A stretch of 64,000 nt of DNA from RDXT01 sp033762375. Its GTDB lineage: Bacteria > Bacteroidota > Bacteroidia > J057. Location of the stretch: assembly GCA_033762375.1 (NCBI GenBank), contig JANRLQ010000031.1, forward strand, positions 1-64,000, in the 5' to 3' direction. Positions 24,931-33,772 of this stretch are shown one piece after another. The position numbers and the translations under genes were made by a program. The notes under the pieces were generated by a model. It did no database searches. It saw only the letters and a program-made list of their open reading frames with translations, and was not told the DNA's origin. Within the stretch, counting starts at the first letter, position 1. Every line of letters begins with the position of its first letter.

Positions 24931-26304
24931 TTATTTGTCCCAGAACACTTTGTCAAATACTGTCACGCCGGTCTTGTAGTTCTCGGCGTTGTAGAGGCGC
25001 TCGCTCTGTGGGTATGGGAACCGGGTAGCGATACGAGACTCTCCTGAAGCAGGCTGCAGGGCAGGGATACCTTTCCGGCGCCAGTCCACAAATGGCTCCT
25101 GGGTGGTGTACAGGGCGATGTACTTGTGGGTCAGGATTTTCTCCAGGGAGATCGTTGCTTCTGTCTCTGTCTGTGCAGTGACAAACGCAGCGTCAGATAC
25201 TCCACAGTAAGCCAGAGATGCCTCAATAGCAGCATTGTGAGCCGTAGCAGCACGTGCACGGTCACCTGCAGCAAGTGCTGCCTCAGCCTCGATAAACTTC
25301 ACCTCTGCGTAGGTAATAAGCGGTACGGCAGAGCTGGTAGAAGCCAGCAGGGTACCCATACGTGAAGCAGAGTCTGGTGTGATAGGTGCTCCGGCAGGAG
25401 AACCTTTGTAGTTGCCACCGGAGTTGGTGGTAGCGTATACAGCGATGCGTGGGTCGTTGATGCTCTTCATCAGGTCAATGAAAAACTGGCCCATCACCAC
25501 GTCACCCCGCTGGCTCTCAAACTGATACCAGGGGTTGTTAGAGGTGGTAGCTTCTGCATACTTCACCTGGGCATTGTTGCTGTTGCTGGAGATAGCACCC
25601 GTCACAGCGGCGAGGGCCTGGCCGTAGGCGTTGCTGTCATGCTCAGAGAGGTGCAGGTAATAGCGGGCCTTCAGGGCCTGAGCTGTTTCCTTCCACTTAG
25701 AAATGTTACCACCAAAAACCAGGTCATCAGCGCCAGGCTTCAGGGTGCTCGTAGCAGACCCAAAGTCCGTAATCGCACCATCGAGGAGGCTCTGAATTTC
25801 TGCATAGACATCAGCTGCGTTGTCGTAAGCTGGTGTCAGGTCGTCAGCACCTTGCAGGGCCTGAGAGTAGGGGATATCATTAAAGAGATCCACCAGGGTG
25901 CCCAGGGTCAGGGCCGTCATGGTCTTGGAGATACCGGCATAGTAAGGAGAACCAGACTCAGCAGCCTTCTCGCGGATGATCTTCAGGTCAGAGAGGACCG
26001 TAGCGTAGAGAGAGTTCCACGCATTGTCCACCTCAGTTTCCTTGATCTGATATACAGAGTAGGCCAGGTGCTGACGGTCAATCCCGTCATGATGCTGGGT
26101 CCAGATAGATACATAACGTCCGAAGTCACCGCCGAGGATGTAGGACAGGGCTACCTGCGTATTCGGCAGGAGCAGGTTTACCTCAACTTCCGCAGGGTTG
26201 TTGGGGTCCACGTTCAAATCTGGGTCAATGAAGTTACAGCTGGCCATGAAGATCAGCATCCCGGCCAGGGTAACTGCTATTGTTTTAAGCACAAAGCTTT
26301 TCAT
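24931..26304 (-). CDS. SusD/RagB-family nutrient-binding lipoprotein
   Basis: 457-aa outer-membrane lipoprotein with signal peptide and lipobox FMASC (Cys23). NVDPNNPAEV just after the lipidation site and the TPR-like helices fit the SusD-like_2 (PF12771) branch. Further family motifs are LVDLFNDIPYSQAL, LTPAYDNAADVYAEI and LITYAEVKFIEAEAAL. It caps the TonB-dependent channel encoded just upstream (27-bp gap, same strand) and captures the ligand at the cell surface. SusD-like_2 proteins often handle substrates other than starch, including peptides or mixed oligomers. No glycoside hydrolase or peptidase is co-transcribed, so the ligand cannot be named. Confidence 0.93.
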   Translation of the reverse strand: MKSFVLKTIAVTLAGMLIFMASCNFIDPDLNVDPNNPAEVEVNLLLPNTQVALSYILGGDFGRYVSIWTQHHDGIDRQHLAYSVYQIKETEVDNAWNSLYATVLSDLKIIREKAAESGSPYYAGISKTMTALTLGTLVDLFNDIPYSQALQGADDLTPAYDNAADVYAEIQSLLDGAITDFGSATSTLKPGADDLVFGGNISKWKETAQALKARYYLHLSEHDSNAYGQALAAVTGAISSNSNNAQVKYAEATTSNNPWYQFESQRGDVVMGQFFIDLMKSINDPRIAVYATTNSGGNYKGSPAGAPITPDSASRMGTLLASTSSAVPLITYAEVKFIEAEAALAAGDRARAATAHNAAIEASLAYCGVSDAAFVTAQTETEATISLEKILTHKYIALYTTQEPFVDWRRKGIPALQPASGESRIATRFPYPQSERLYNAENYKTGVTVFDKVFWDK

Positions 26305-26331
26305 GATACTTTCTACAGTAGGTTAGATGGA

Positions 26332-29300
26332 TCAGAAAGAAAGGTTGAGCGCAGCCGTGTAGCTCTTGGTGTTCGGCATGTTGAAGTAGTCCAGACCCTG
26401 GGCGTTAGAAGCGCCGTAGAGGTTGGTCTCTGGGTCAATGCCTTTGTAAGGCGTGCTCAGGAATACGTTGCGACCGCTCAGGGTCACAGACAGGCCTTTG
26501 ATCCGGCTGCCGAGGATGCTCTTAGGCAGAGCATAGCTCAGGGAGATGTCGCGTACCCGGAACCAGCTGGCTTCTTCTACGAAGTCTTCGGTGTTGTCCC
26601 CAAAGAAACCGTTAGCATTGCCGAGACGGAGCCAGCTTTCGCCGAGGGTCACCTCGGTAGCATTGGCACCACTGGTCACAGGCAGATCTGGCGTAGCAGG
26701 GTTGTTGTCGTGGTCAGCCAGGACAATATTGCCTTCGCTGTCATAGGTAGCAACATTACCGTCAAATACGGTTTGGGTACCACGGAGGTCGCCAGCTTCT
26801 TTAGCTGTACCGAAGAAGTACAGGGCAGAGCGGGTACCATTCCAGAGATAACCACCCTGCTTGATGTCAATCAGACCAGAGAGTGATATACCTTTGAAAG
26901 ACAGGGTGTTACGGATACCTACCTGATAGTCGGGCAGCGCAGATGCAAACGCTTTTTCGTTCGGATCCAGCACTGGGAAACCGTCATCACCGATTACGCG
27001 CTCGCCATTGGCATCGCGGTAGAACCCAAAGCCGAAGATGGTACCATAAGGATACCCTACTACTGCGCGGGTAGATGCACCGGTGAAACCACCGAGGAAT
27101 ACTTCCGTTACGCCTTCAGCCAGCTCCTCAACATTGTTGCGGTTGCGGGTGAAGTTTACGTTGATGTCCCAGTTGAAGTCTGTGGTTTTGACGGGGTTCA
27201 GGGTCAGGACGGCCTCGATACCTTTGTTGGTAAGAACGGCAGCGTTCTGTACGGTCGTCTGGAAACCTGATGAACCGGTTACAGGCACAGCCAGGATTAC
27301 GTTTTCAGAGCGGGAAGAATAGTACGCTACGTCCAGACCTACACGGTTCTGGAGGATGCGGATGTCAATGCCTACTTCAAATGAACCGCGGATCTCCGGC
27401 TGGAGGTCTGGGTTGCCGAGACGGTCGCTGAAAGAGAAAGCAGACAGCCCGTTGAAGGGGAAAGAAATACCATCTGTCCAGCCGTCACCACCGCCACCAG
27501 CAACAAATACTGTGTTGGTAGAGTAAGCTGCTGTACCGAGACCTACCAGACCGTAAGAAGCACGGAGTTTACCGTAGTTCAGGAAGTTGGTGATGCTTTT
27601 CAGGGCAGGCAGATCAGAGAAGATGAATGAACCGCCTACAGAGTAATAATTGAAACCACGGCCATCAAGTGACAGCTCCTGCTCACGACGGAAGGTACCG
27701 TTGACGAAGAAGTAGTCGAGGAGTTCCAGGTCCAGCCCACCAAAGAAAGCCTGGTTACGGCCCAGTGAGTAAAACTCAGTGGAGATAACGCTGGCAGTGT
27801 TGGAGAGGTTGTAGAAACCAGGGATGGTCAGGTTATTACCACGGGTATAAACGTTGCCCAGTTCATCCTGGCGCATGTTATGTCCGAGGGTAAGAGAAGC
27901 CGTGAGGAAATCGGTCAGTTCGCGGCGGGCGTTCACGATAAGGTCAGCATTAAACTTGCGGACATTGTAGATGTCGTGGATCACGCTACCACCGGGTGCC
28001 GTAGCAGAGTACAGGGCAAAGTACTGCTTACGTACGTCAGAGTACACATCCACCCCTGGACGGTAAGAGATAGAAAGCCAGTCGGTAGGGGTGTATTTCA
28101 GGGATACACTTCCGATGACACGGTTTACGTCGTCATTGAGGGGGTTGTTGTAGGCTGTCCAGTAGGGGTTGTCATATACCGGGAGGCGGCCGCCGTTAGG
28201 AGCTGTACCCGTCAGACCACGGTAAGCACGCTGGAGACCGTCAGGGAACAGGTACCCGGCTTCTGTGCTCGGATCATCAAACCCGTTAGAGTTGTCGAAG
28301 GTAACCGGGGTACGAACCAGACCCAGCATAACACCGGATACGTTAGAGCCCTGCTCGATACGGGTACCGCCAGAGTTGACGTACTGTACGTTGGCACCTA
28401 CGGTGAAGTCTTCCCAGAGTTTGGTTTCAGCGTTTACGCTGGCATTGATCCGCTGGAAGGAGTTGTTAGGTACGATACCTGTCTCATCCAGGAATCCCAG
28501 GGAGAACCGCACAGAAGAGGTCTGGCTGGAAGCAGAGATAGCTACGTTGTGAGACGTAGAGATAGCAGGCTGGAAGAACTTGTAGCGGTCATACTGCTTG
28601 GCAGGGTTGCTGAGGTCAGCATCTGGACTGCTTTTGCCTACGAGGAGACCATTTTTGTCCCAGTCATATACGCCATCACCGTTACGGTCCTGAGAGGCCG
28701 CATAGGTATACCCAGGCTTAACATAAAAGAGGGTATCCAGTTTGGCACCCCATGAGCCGGCATTACCGGTGTGTGGTCCGCTGAAACGGCTGCCGGTACC
28801 CTGAGAGTACTGATCCTGGAGTTCCAGGAATTTGTTAGCCTCGCTGCGGGTTACAGATCCGCTGTAGTCAACAGCAAACTTGCTGCCTTTGCCTTTTTTG
28901 GTGGTGATCAGGATCGCTCCGTTACCAGCCTGGCTACCGTAGATAGCCGTAGCAGCGGCACCTTTCAGGACGGTGATAGACTCGATATCAGCCTGGTTGA
29001 TGTCAATAGCGCGGTTGGAGTAGGCCACAGAGGCAACAGCGTCACCAGAGCGGAGCTGCTGGTTGTTGATGGGCATACCGTCCACGATGATCAGCGGCTG
29101 GTTGTCGCGGTTGATAGAGTTGGCACCCCGAATCTGGAAATAGGCAGATGCACCGGCTGTACCGGTAGAAGAGGTAACCTGGAGACCTGCTACTTTACCA
29201 GAGAGGGCAGAAACGAAGTTGGTTTCACCCGCTTTGCGGATTTCACCCCCTTCAACTTCCTGCACGGCAAATCCAATGGCCTTCTCGCTCTTGGCAACAC

Positions 29301-29625
29301 CCAGTGCCGTCACAACGACCTCATCCATGGAGATGTCCTCTGGCTGCATGAGTACGTCCACGACAGCACGGCTTCCAATGGCCACTTCTTGTCTTGCCTT
29401 ACCTACGTAGGTAAACACGAGCGTCTGAGCTCCAGCAGGCACAGACACGCTGTACCGGCCGTTGCCATCCGTAAATACACCAGCAGTGGTGCCCTTGACC
29501 AGTACGGCAGCGCCTTCAATCGGGGAGCCCGATTCAGCATCTGTTACCGTTCCGGTCACGGTGCTCTGCGCCCATACAGCGACAGTCACAAAGCACGCTA
29601 CCAGGAGTGATACAATTCGTCTCAT
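26332..29625 (-). CDS. SusC/RagA-family TonB-linked outer membrane transporter
   Basis: 1097 aa from ATG 29625 (MRRIVSLLVACFVTVAVWAQ signal). The extension to 29670 is unneeded and lies close to the promoter. Order: a carboxypeptidase-D-regulatory-like domain (~20-95; GTVTDAESGSPIEGAAVLVKG), a short TonB-box region around DEVVVTALG, a plug domain (GKVAGLQVTSSTG, PLIIVDGMPI, ILKGAAATAIYGSQAGNGAILITTKKG), and the ~900-residue beta-barrel ending in a terminal Phe (AALNLSF). It imports the ligand captured by the SusD partner, using TonB-ExbBD energy. Codon choice looks strongly biased and the promoter is near consensus, suggesting high expression. No anti-sigma/ECF pair is adjacent. Confidence 0.95.
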   Translation of the reverse strand: MRRIVSLLVACFVTVAVWAQSTVTGTVTDAESGSPIEGAAVLVKGTTAGVFTDGNGRYSVSVPAGAQTLVFTYVGKARQEVAIGSRAVVDVLMQPEDISMDEVVVTALGVAKSEKAIGFAVQEVEGGEIRKAGETNFVSALSGKVAGLQVTSSTGTAGASAYFQIRGANSINRDNQPLIIVDGMPINNQQLRSGDAVASVAYSNRAIDINQADIESITVLKGAAATAIYGSQAGNGAILITTKKGKGSKFAVDYSGSVTRSEANKFLELQDQYSQGTGSRFSGPHTGNAGSWGAKLDTLFYVKPGYTYAASQDRNGDGVYDWDKNGLLVGKSSPDADLSNPAKQYDRYKFFQPAISTSHNVAISASSQTSSVRFSLGFLDETGIVPNNSFQRINASVNAETKLWEDFTVGANVQYVNSGGTRIEQGSNVSGVMLGLVRTPVTFDNSNGFDDPSTEAGYLFPDGLQRAYRGLTGTAPNGGRLPVYDNPYWTAYNNPLNDDVNRVIGSVSLKYTPTDWLSISYRPGVDVYSDVRKQYFALYSATAPGGSVIHDIYNVRKFNADLIVNARRELTDFLTASLTLGHNMRQDELGNVYTRGNNLTIPGFYNLSNTASVISTEFYSLGRNQAFFGGLDLELLDYFFVNGTFRREQELSLDGRGFNYYSVGGSFIFSDLPALKSITNFLNYGKLRASYGLVGLGTAAYSTNTVFVAGGGGDGWTDGISFPFNGLSAFSFSDRLGNPDLQPEIRGSFEVGIDIRILQNRVGLDVAYYSSRSENVILAVPVTGSSGFQTTVQNAAVLTNKGIEAVLTLNPVKTTDFNWDINVNFTRNRNNVEELAEGVTEVFLGGFTGASTRAVVGYPYGTIFGFGFYRDANGERVIGDDGFPVLDPNEKAFASALPDYQVGIRNTLSFKGISLSGLIDIKQGGYLWNGTRSALYFFGTAKEAGDLRGTQTVFDGNVATYDSEGNIVLADHDNNPATPDLPVTSGANATEVTLGESWLRLGNANGFFGDNTEDFVEEASWFRVRDISLSYALPKSILGSRIKGLSVTLSGRNVFLSTPYKGIDPETNLYGASNAQGLDYFNMPNTKSYTAALNLSF

Positions 29626-29681
29626 CGAAAATAAAGCTTTTGATTTGAGTTGGTTAACAGACAAAAACAAAGAACGCAGAT

Positions 29682-29714
29682 CAAATTTACGTTAAACTTC
29701 ATGTAAGAAACAAA
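29682..29714 (-). promoter_or_regulatory. Promoter of the susCD operon
   Basis: On the minus strand TTTG (29714-29711), a 21-bp spacer and TAAATTTG (29689-29682) match the Bacteroidota consensus TTTG-N19-21-TAnnTTTG fully. Initiation near 29675 would give a leader of about 50 nt. Confidence 0.7.
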
Positions 29715-30208
29715 TGGTTCTTTGTCCATACATATTTGTACCAACAACGAACGTCCCCCCGCTCTGGTTGGCTTTAGTCCCTTGCAGTGCGTTCTTTTTC
29801 AGGCTTTCTGCGTAATTGCCCTTTATTATCAGGGTAACCCCCCCCGGTTATGGCCTACATTATTTTTTAAAACTGTGTTATCAAATCTGAAATTTGATAA
29901 CACAGGACCATTCCAGGCCAGATATGTCACGGGACCCGCCCCTCTCAGAAGGGTACCTGCACGCCCCCCAAATCTGACCCTTACGGGTATCTGATACGCC
30001 CTGATCAAGGTCCTGCGCCCCGGTCTGGCCTGTTATCCTTGTACGCAGCGCCTCAACGCCCGCCGGATACGGCCCGGCCCCCTTACATGAGGATCCGTTG
30101 GATGGTCACCTGTACTTCGATGAAGTCTCCGCCCGCCCGCGTCAAAAGCAACAAAAGTTGCAAAAGTCCTCTGCATCTCTCCGGAAACCCGGTTTTCCTG
30201 TTTTTATT
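29715..30208. other. Intergenic region between susC and cydA
   Basis: About 500 bp between divergent promoters with no supported gene. The clear structure is the 13-bp inverted repeat at 29874-29904. Short homopolymer runs (CCCCCCCCGG near 29840, poly-T near 29862) are present. Confidence 0.5.
29874..29904. repeat. Perfect 13-bp inverted repeat
   Basis: TGTGTTATCAAAT (29874-29886) and ATTTGATAACACA (29892-29904) with loop CTGAA. The AT-rich stem has no U-tract, and no gene ends here. It could be an operator for a dimeric regulator of susCD or cydAB, or an RNA hairpin. Confidence 0.65.
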
Positions 30209-30239
30209 TTTGATTGACAGGCTGATCTGCTTAGTTTTT
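30209..30239 (+). promoter_or_regulatory. Promoter of cydAB
   Basis: TTTG at 30209-30212, a 19-bp spacer and TAGTTTTT at 30232-30239 fit the phylum consensus except the last base. It lies 73 bp upstream of the cydA start. Confidence 0.55.
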
Positions 30240-30312
30240 TTTCGTATTTCGGCCCTGCATGGGGTTGCTCATGCTTTCAGGTGTATGTAGCCACTATTGA
30301 CCTAACAGGCCT

Positions 30313-31686
30313 ATGGAAACAGAATGGCTGGCGCGGCTTCAGTTTGCCTTCACGATCGCGTTTCACTACATCTATCCACCGCTGAGCATCGGCCTGGGGG
30401 TGCTGCTGGTGATGATGGAAGGGATGTATCTCCGTACGAGAGAGGTGCGGTACCAGGTGATGACCAAGTTTTGGGTGAAAATTTTTGCGCTGATCTTCGG
30501 GATCGGCGTCGCCACGGGGATCATCATGGAGTTTGAGTTTGGGACCAACTGGGCGGTGTACTCCCGGTATGTGGGCGATATCTTTGGCAGTGCGCTGGCG
30601 GCTGAGGGTATATTTGCGTTTGCCCTGGAGTCGGGGTTCCTGGGTATCCTGCTGTTTGGCTGGAACCGGGTCAGTCCCGTGGTTCATTTTATCTCGACGA
30701 TCGGAGTAGCCCTGGGGTCTATGTTTTCGGCGGTATGGATCGTTGTGGCCAATAGCTGGCAGCAGACGCCTGCGGGGTATCATATCGTGGGCACGGGGAT
30801 GGACGCCCGGGCAGAGATCACCGACTTTTGGGCGATGGTTTTTAATCCATCCTCTATGGACCGGCTCTCACATGTCCTCATCGGGGCCCTGCTGGCAGGT
30901 GCTTTTTTGGTTTTGAGTGTGAATGCCTGGTACCTCCTCCACAAACGGTATGAGGAAATAGCCCGGCCAGCCTTCAAGCTGGCCCTGGTCCTGGCGACGG
31001 TCGCGGCCCTGCTCCAGCTTGTCACCGGACACAGCTCTGCGGAGGGGGTCGCTGAGTACCAGCCCGCCAAACTGGCTGCTTATGAGGGCCACTATGACAG
31101 CCTGGCGGTAGCCGATATGTATATTTTGGGCTGGGTGGATCAGGATGCCGAAAAAGTTTATGGCCTGGCGATTCCGGGGTTTCTGAGTTTTTTGATACAC
31201 CAGGATCTCACCACGCCGGTGCCGGGGCTCCGGGCATTTCCTGCGGATGAGCGTCCCGGCGCGGTCAATTTTGTTTTTCAGACCTACCACCTGATGGTAG
31301 CAATCGGGATGGCCCTGATCGGCCTGACGTTGTTTTCGGTGTTTTTGTGGTGGCGGGGCAAGTTGTTTGCCTATCCCTGGCTGCTCCGGGTATATGCCAT
31401 AGCAGTACTTCTGCCCCAGATCGCCAACCAGGTCGGGTGGTACTCGGCAGAAGTAGGGCGACAGCCCTGGGTCGTATATGGCCTGCTGCGAACCTCGGAC
31501 GCCCTCTCCCGCACAGTATCTGCGGAGCAGGTCTGGTTTTCGCTCATCATGTTCACGGTTGTATATAGCCTGCTTTTTGTGCTGTTTATCTACCTGCTAA
31601 ACCAAAAAATCCAGCACGGGCCCTATCATGAGGATACCCATCCGCAGCGCCCGCGCCAGTCCGGTATGTTTCAACAGTCTGCCTGA
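30313..31686 (+). CDS. cydA: Cytochrome bd ubiquinol oxidase subunit I
   Basis: 457-aa integral membrane subunit that oxidises quinol and binds hemes b558, b595 and d. H18 in FAFHYIYPPLSIG corresponds to the conserved N-terminal heme ligand. SHVLIGALLAGAFLV supplies another heme His. EVGRQPWVVYGLLRT is the GRQPW signature. The protein is shorter than the ~520-aa E. coli form, in keeping with the short Q-loop (CIO-type) class. It reduces O2 to water with high affinity without proton pumping. cydB follows after 33 bp. Confidence 0.96.
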   Translation: METEWLARLQFAFTIAFHYIYPPLSIGLGVLLVMMEGMYLRTREVRYQVMTKFWVKIFALIFGIGVATGIIMEFEFGTNWAVYSRYVGDIFGSALAAEGIFAFALESGFLGILLFGWNRVSPVVHFISTIGVALGSMFSAVWIVVANSWQQTPAGYHIVGTGMDARAEITDFWAMVFNPSSMDRLSHVLIGALLAGAFLVLSVNAWYLLHKRYEEIARPAFKLALVLATVAALLQLVTGHSSAEGVAEYQPAKLAAYEGHYDSLAVADMYILGWVDQDAEKVYGLAIPGFLSFLIHQDLTTPVPGLRAFPADERPGAVNFVFQTYHLMVAIGMALIGLTLFSVFLWWRGKLFAYPWLLRVYAIAVLLPQIANQVGWYSAEVGRQPWVVYGLLRTSDALSRTVSAEQVWFSLIMFTVVYSLLFVLFIYLLNQKIQHGPYHEDTHPQRPRQSGMFQQSA

Positions 31687-31719
31687 TCCTCTGTCTCTCA
31701 CCGAATGACCTGATTGTAT

Positions 31720-32751
31720 ATGGATACCCTGATGGGCCTTGATTATGCCACCTGGTGGTTTCTGATCCTGGGGGCTGTTTTTACAGGATATGCTATCCTG
31801 GACGGATTTGACCTGGGGGTGGGCATGATCCATCTGTTCCTGCGCAAGGAGGAGAGCCGCCGCATCGCCCTAAATGCCATCGGGCCGGTATGGGATGGGA
31901 ATGAGGTGTGGATTGTGATCGGGGGCGGGGCCTTGTTTGCGGGGTTTCCGGTAGCCTATGCTTCGATCCTGTCGGCGATGTATGTACCCTTCATGCTGTT
32001 TTTGATGTCGCTGATCTTCCGGGCCGTATCTATTGAGTTCCGGAGCAAGGAGCCGATGGCCTGGTGGCGACGTATGTGGGATATCGTTTTTGCCCTGTCC
32101 AGCTACTCGATTGCCTTCTGGCTGGGGCTGATCCTCGGCAATGTCCTCCAGGGATTGCCTCTGGATGTCCGACACGAGTATAGCGGGGGCACCTTACCGC
32201 TCTTTAATCCCTTTGCGCTGCTGACCGCCCTCACGACCATCGCAGCTTTTGCCATGCATGGTTCGTTGTTTCTGATCATGAAAACGGAAAACCGGCTGTA
32301 TGCCCGCATGACCTTCCTGACCCGAAACATGACTATATTTTTTGTGTTGTGTTTTGTGCTCCTGACGATCTATACCCTGTTGTATATCCCGCACCTCACG
32401 GCCCGGCTCCGGCTGTATCCGGGTCTGTTTATGCTTCCGGTGCTGGTGGTCATCAGCATTGCGGCTATCACCCGGTTTGTGGCGCGGCGGCAATACCGGT
32501 ATGGGTTTGTGGCTTCCTGCCTGACCCTGGCCCTCCTGCTCATCCAGGTAGCTACCGAACTGTACCCGCACCTGCTCCTGTCCACTGACCCGGCGCACTC
32601 CCTGACCCTGTACAATGCAGCCTCCTCCCCCCGCACCCTCGCCAACCTGCTCATCGTAGCAGCCATCGGGGTGCCATTGGTGGGCATTTATACGACCTTT
32701 GTGTTTGTGACATTCCGGGGCAAGGTTCATCTGGACGAAAACAGTTATTAA
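31720..32751 (+). CDS. cydB: Cytochrome bd ubiquinol oxidase subunit II
   Basis: 343-aa membrane subunit from ATG 31720 (a TTG two codons earlier is less likely). Family motifs are GYAILDGFDLGVGM near the N-terminus, GPVWDGNEVWIVIGGGALFAGFP, and RAVSIEFRSKEP. It forms the heterodimer with CydA. No cydX-like small subunit and no cydCD are seen nearby. The last codons and the following bases, up to the first arm of the terminator, are repeated about 880 bp downstream, beyond the Uma2 gene (see the repeat entries). Confidence 0.95.
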   Translation: MDTLMGLDYATWWFLILGAVFTGYAILDGFDLGVGMIHLFLRKEESRRIALNAIGPVWDGNEVWIVIGGGALFAGFPVAYASILSAMYVPFMLFLMSLIFRAVSIEFRSKEPMAWWRRMWDIVFALSSYSIAFWLGLILGNVLQGLPLDVRHEYSGGTLPLFNPFALLTALTTIAAFAMHGSLFLIMKTENRLYARMTFLTRNMTIFFVLCFVLLTIYTLLYIPHLTARLRLYPGLFMLPVLVVISIAAITRFVARRQYRYGFVASCLTLALLLIQVATELYPHLLLSTDPAHSLTLYNAASSPRTLANLLIVAAIGVPLVGIYTTFVFVTFRGKVHLDENSY

Positions 32752-32772
32752 ACGTCCGGACAGATCGTGTGT
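32711..32772 (+). repeat. 62-bp direct repeat, copy 1 (cydB 3' end)
   Basis: Covers the last codons of cydB, its stop and 21 bp beyond. It matches 33590-33651 at 60 of 62 positions; the differences are T/C at 32730 and G/A at 32767. Similarity stops sharply upstream at 32710. Confidence 0.9.
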
Positions 32773-32785
32773 ATGCGGTCTGTCC
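32758..32785 (+). terminator. Terminator of cydAB
   Basis: GGACAGATC (32758-32766) and GGTCTGTCC (32777-32785) pair with one G-T wobble around a 10-nt loop, just past the cydB stop. The U-tract is weak. Confidence 0.5.
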
Positions 32786-32829
32786 ACCCTCCCAGCAAAC
32801 TGCCAGGGAGTTGTCTGATACTATGACGA

Positions 32830-33447
32830 CTACAGGTTCACATTGCGATACAAGCGCTGCATCGGCAGGCTGACTCCGACAGCCTGGAGCGGGAGGTGCC
32901 CGTCAAGGTCTGTGACAATGGTCTCATGCCAAAAACCAGGACGCTCCCGGTACCATACTTCGGCATACACCATGTCCTGGCGGAGCATGACATACTCCCG
33001 GAAGGTATCAAGGGTCTTATATTTGTCAAATTTTTTCGTGCGGTCGTACCGGGACGTACTTTGAGAGAGGACCTCAACCACCAGTAGCGGATTGATCAAC
33101 AGCAGTTGTTCCGTATCCCAATAAACAGGTTGGTCACAGACTGCCAGGGCATCAGCATACACCCCTTCGTTAAGGCTGGGAAAGTATATTTTTTGATCAG
33201 AACCCACAACAATGTACTGCTTATCAGTGCGATCAAATGCAGAGATCATCTCATACATAACATTCGCCGCGATGATATTGTGGGGACCTTTAGCGTAGGG
33301 CATTTTGAAGATTTTACCAGCAATAAATTCATGTTTTTCTGCTGCGCGGGCTTCCCGGCGCAGGTATTCTTCGAGCGTGTAGGTGCGTGGCGTGCGCCGG
33401 GGTTGGCGCAGTATGGGTTTAGGGGTGAGTTCAGCCGACATAGGCAT
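32830..33447 (-). CDS. Uma2 family (PD-(D/E)XK) endonuclease-like protein
   Basis: 205-aa protein of the Uma2/DUF820 family of restriction-endonuclease fold. The N-terminal TYTLEEYLRREARAAEKHEFIAGKI is the usual opening. Core residues are D99 (YADALAVCD), E125 (LLVVEVLSQST) and K138/K139 (RYDRTKKFDKY). Despite the fold, the function of Uma2 proteins is largely unknown; many lie in mobile or multicopy families in Cyanobacteria and Bacteroidota. This gene lies antisense between two direct copies of the cydB 3' end, which suggests recent insertion or duplication. No partner gene is present. Confidence 0.88.
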   Translation of the reverse strand: MPMSAELTPKPILRQPRRTPRTYTLEEYLRREARAAEKHEFIAGKIFKMPYAKGPHNIIAANVMYEMISAFDRTDKQYIVVGSDQKIYFPSLNEGVYADALAVCDQPVYWDTEQLLLINPLLVVEVLSQSTSRYDRTKKFDKYKTLDTFREYVMLRQDMVYAEVWYRERPGFWHETIVTDLDGHLPLQAVGVSLPMQRLYRNVNL

Positions 33448-33516
33448 CTATTTAACATAAAGATACGGTGTTTTCAGGTATGATGTTGAGCCGTTAGCCA
33501 GTTTTATCGGTTCGCT

Positions 33517-33630
33517 ATGCAGAGACGCTCGCAGTCCATCCATCGGTATATGTACCTGTATTTCAACTTCTTGATGCTGGGGCGGATGCCATTCCGGGGC
33601 AAGGTTCACCTGGACGAAAACAGTTATTAA
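33517..33630 (+). pseudogene. Short frame ending in a duplicated CydB tail
   Basis: A 37-codon frame from ATG 33517 to TAA 33630 whose last 12 residues (FRGKVHLDENSY) are identical to the CydB C-terminus. The preceding 25 residues are not CydB-like. It is probably a product of the duplication that flanks the Uma2 gene, not a working gene. Confidence 0.4.
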
Positions 33631-33651
33631 ACGTCCGGACAGATCATGTGT
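33590..33651 (+). repeat. 62-bp direct repeat, copy 2
   Basis: Second copy of 32711-32772. It includes only the first arm of the cydAB terminator hairpin; the second arm is absent here. It sits 142 bp beyond the start codon of the Uma2 gene. Confidence 0.9.
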
Positions 33652-33703
33652 GTGAACGCCTGCCCTTAACCCTGCCTCTTAACAGCACTTCAGAGAGGTT
33701 GGT

Positions 33704-33738
33704 ATAAAAACACCCTGACAACCAGGCAGTTGTCAGGG
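33704..33738 (-). terminator. Terminator of dxs
   Basis: On the minus strand CCCTGACAAC (33738-33729) pairs perfectly with GTTGTCAGGG (33722-33713) and is followed by TGTTTTTATA. It lies 35 bp past the dxs stop. Confidence 0.85.
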
Positions 33739-33772
33739 TTATTGCAGTCAATTATGTATATGATGAATCAGA

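Noticed and set aside
25639..29610. Long plus-strand frames opposite susD and susC
   Set aside because: Antisense frames kept open by codon bias; the minus-strand genes are complete and well conserved.
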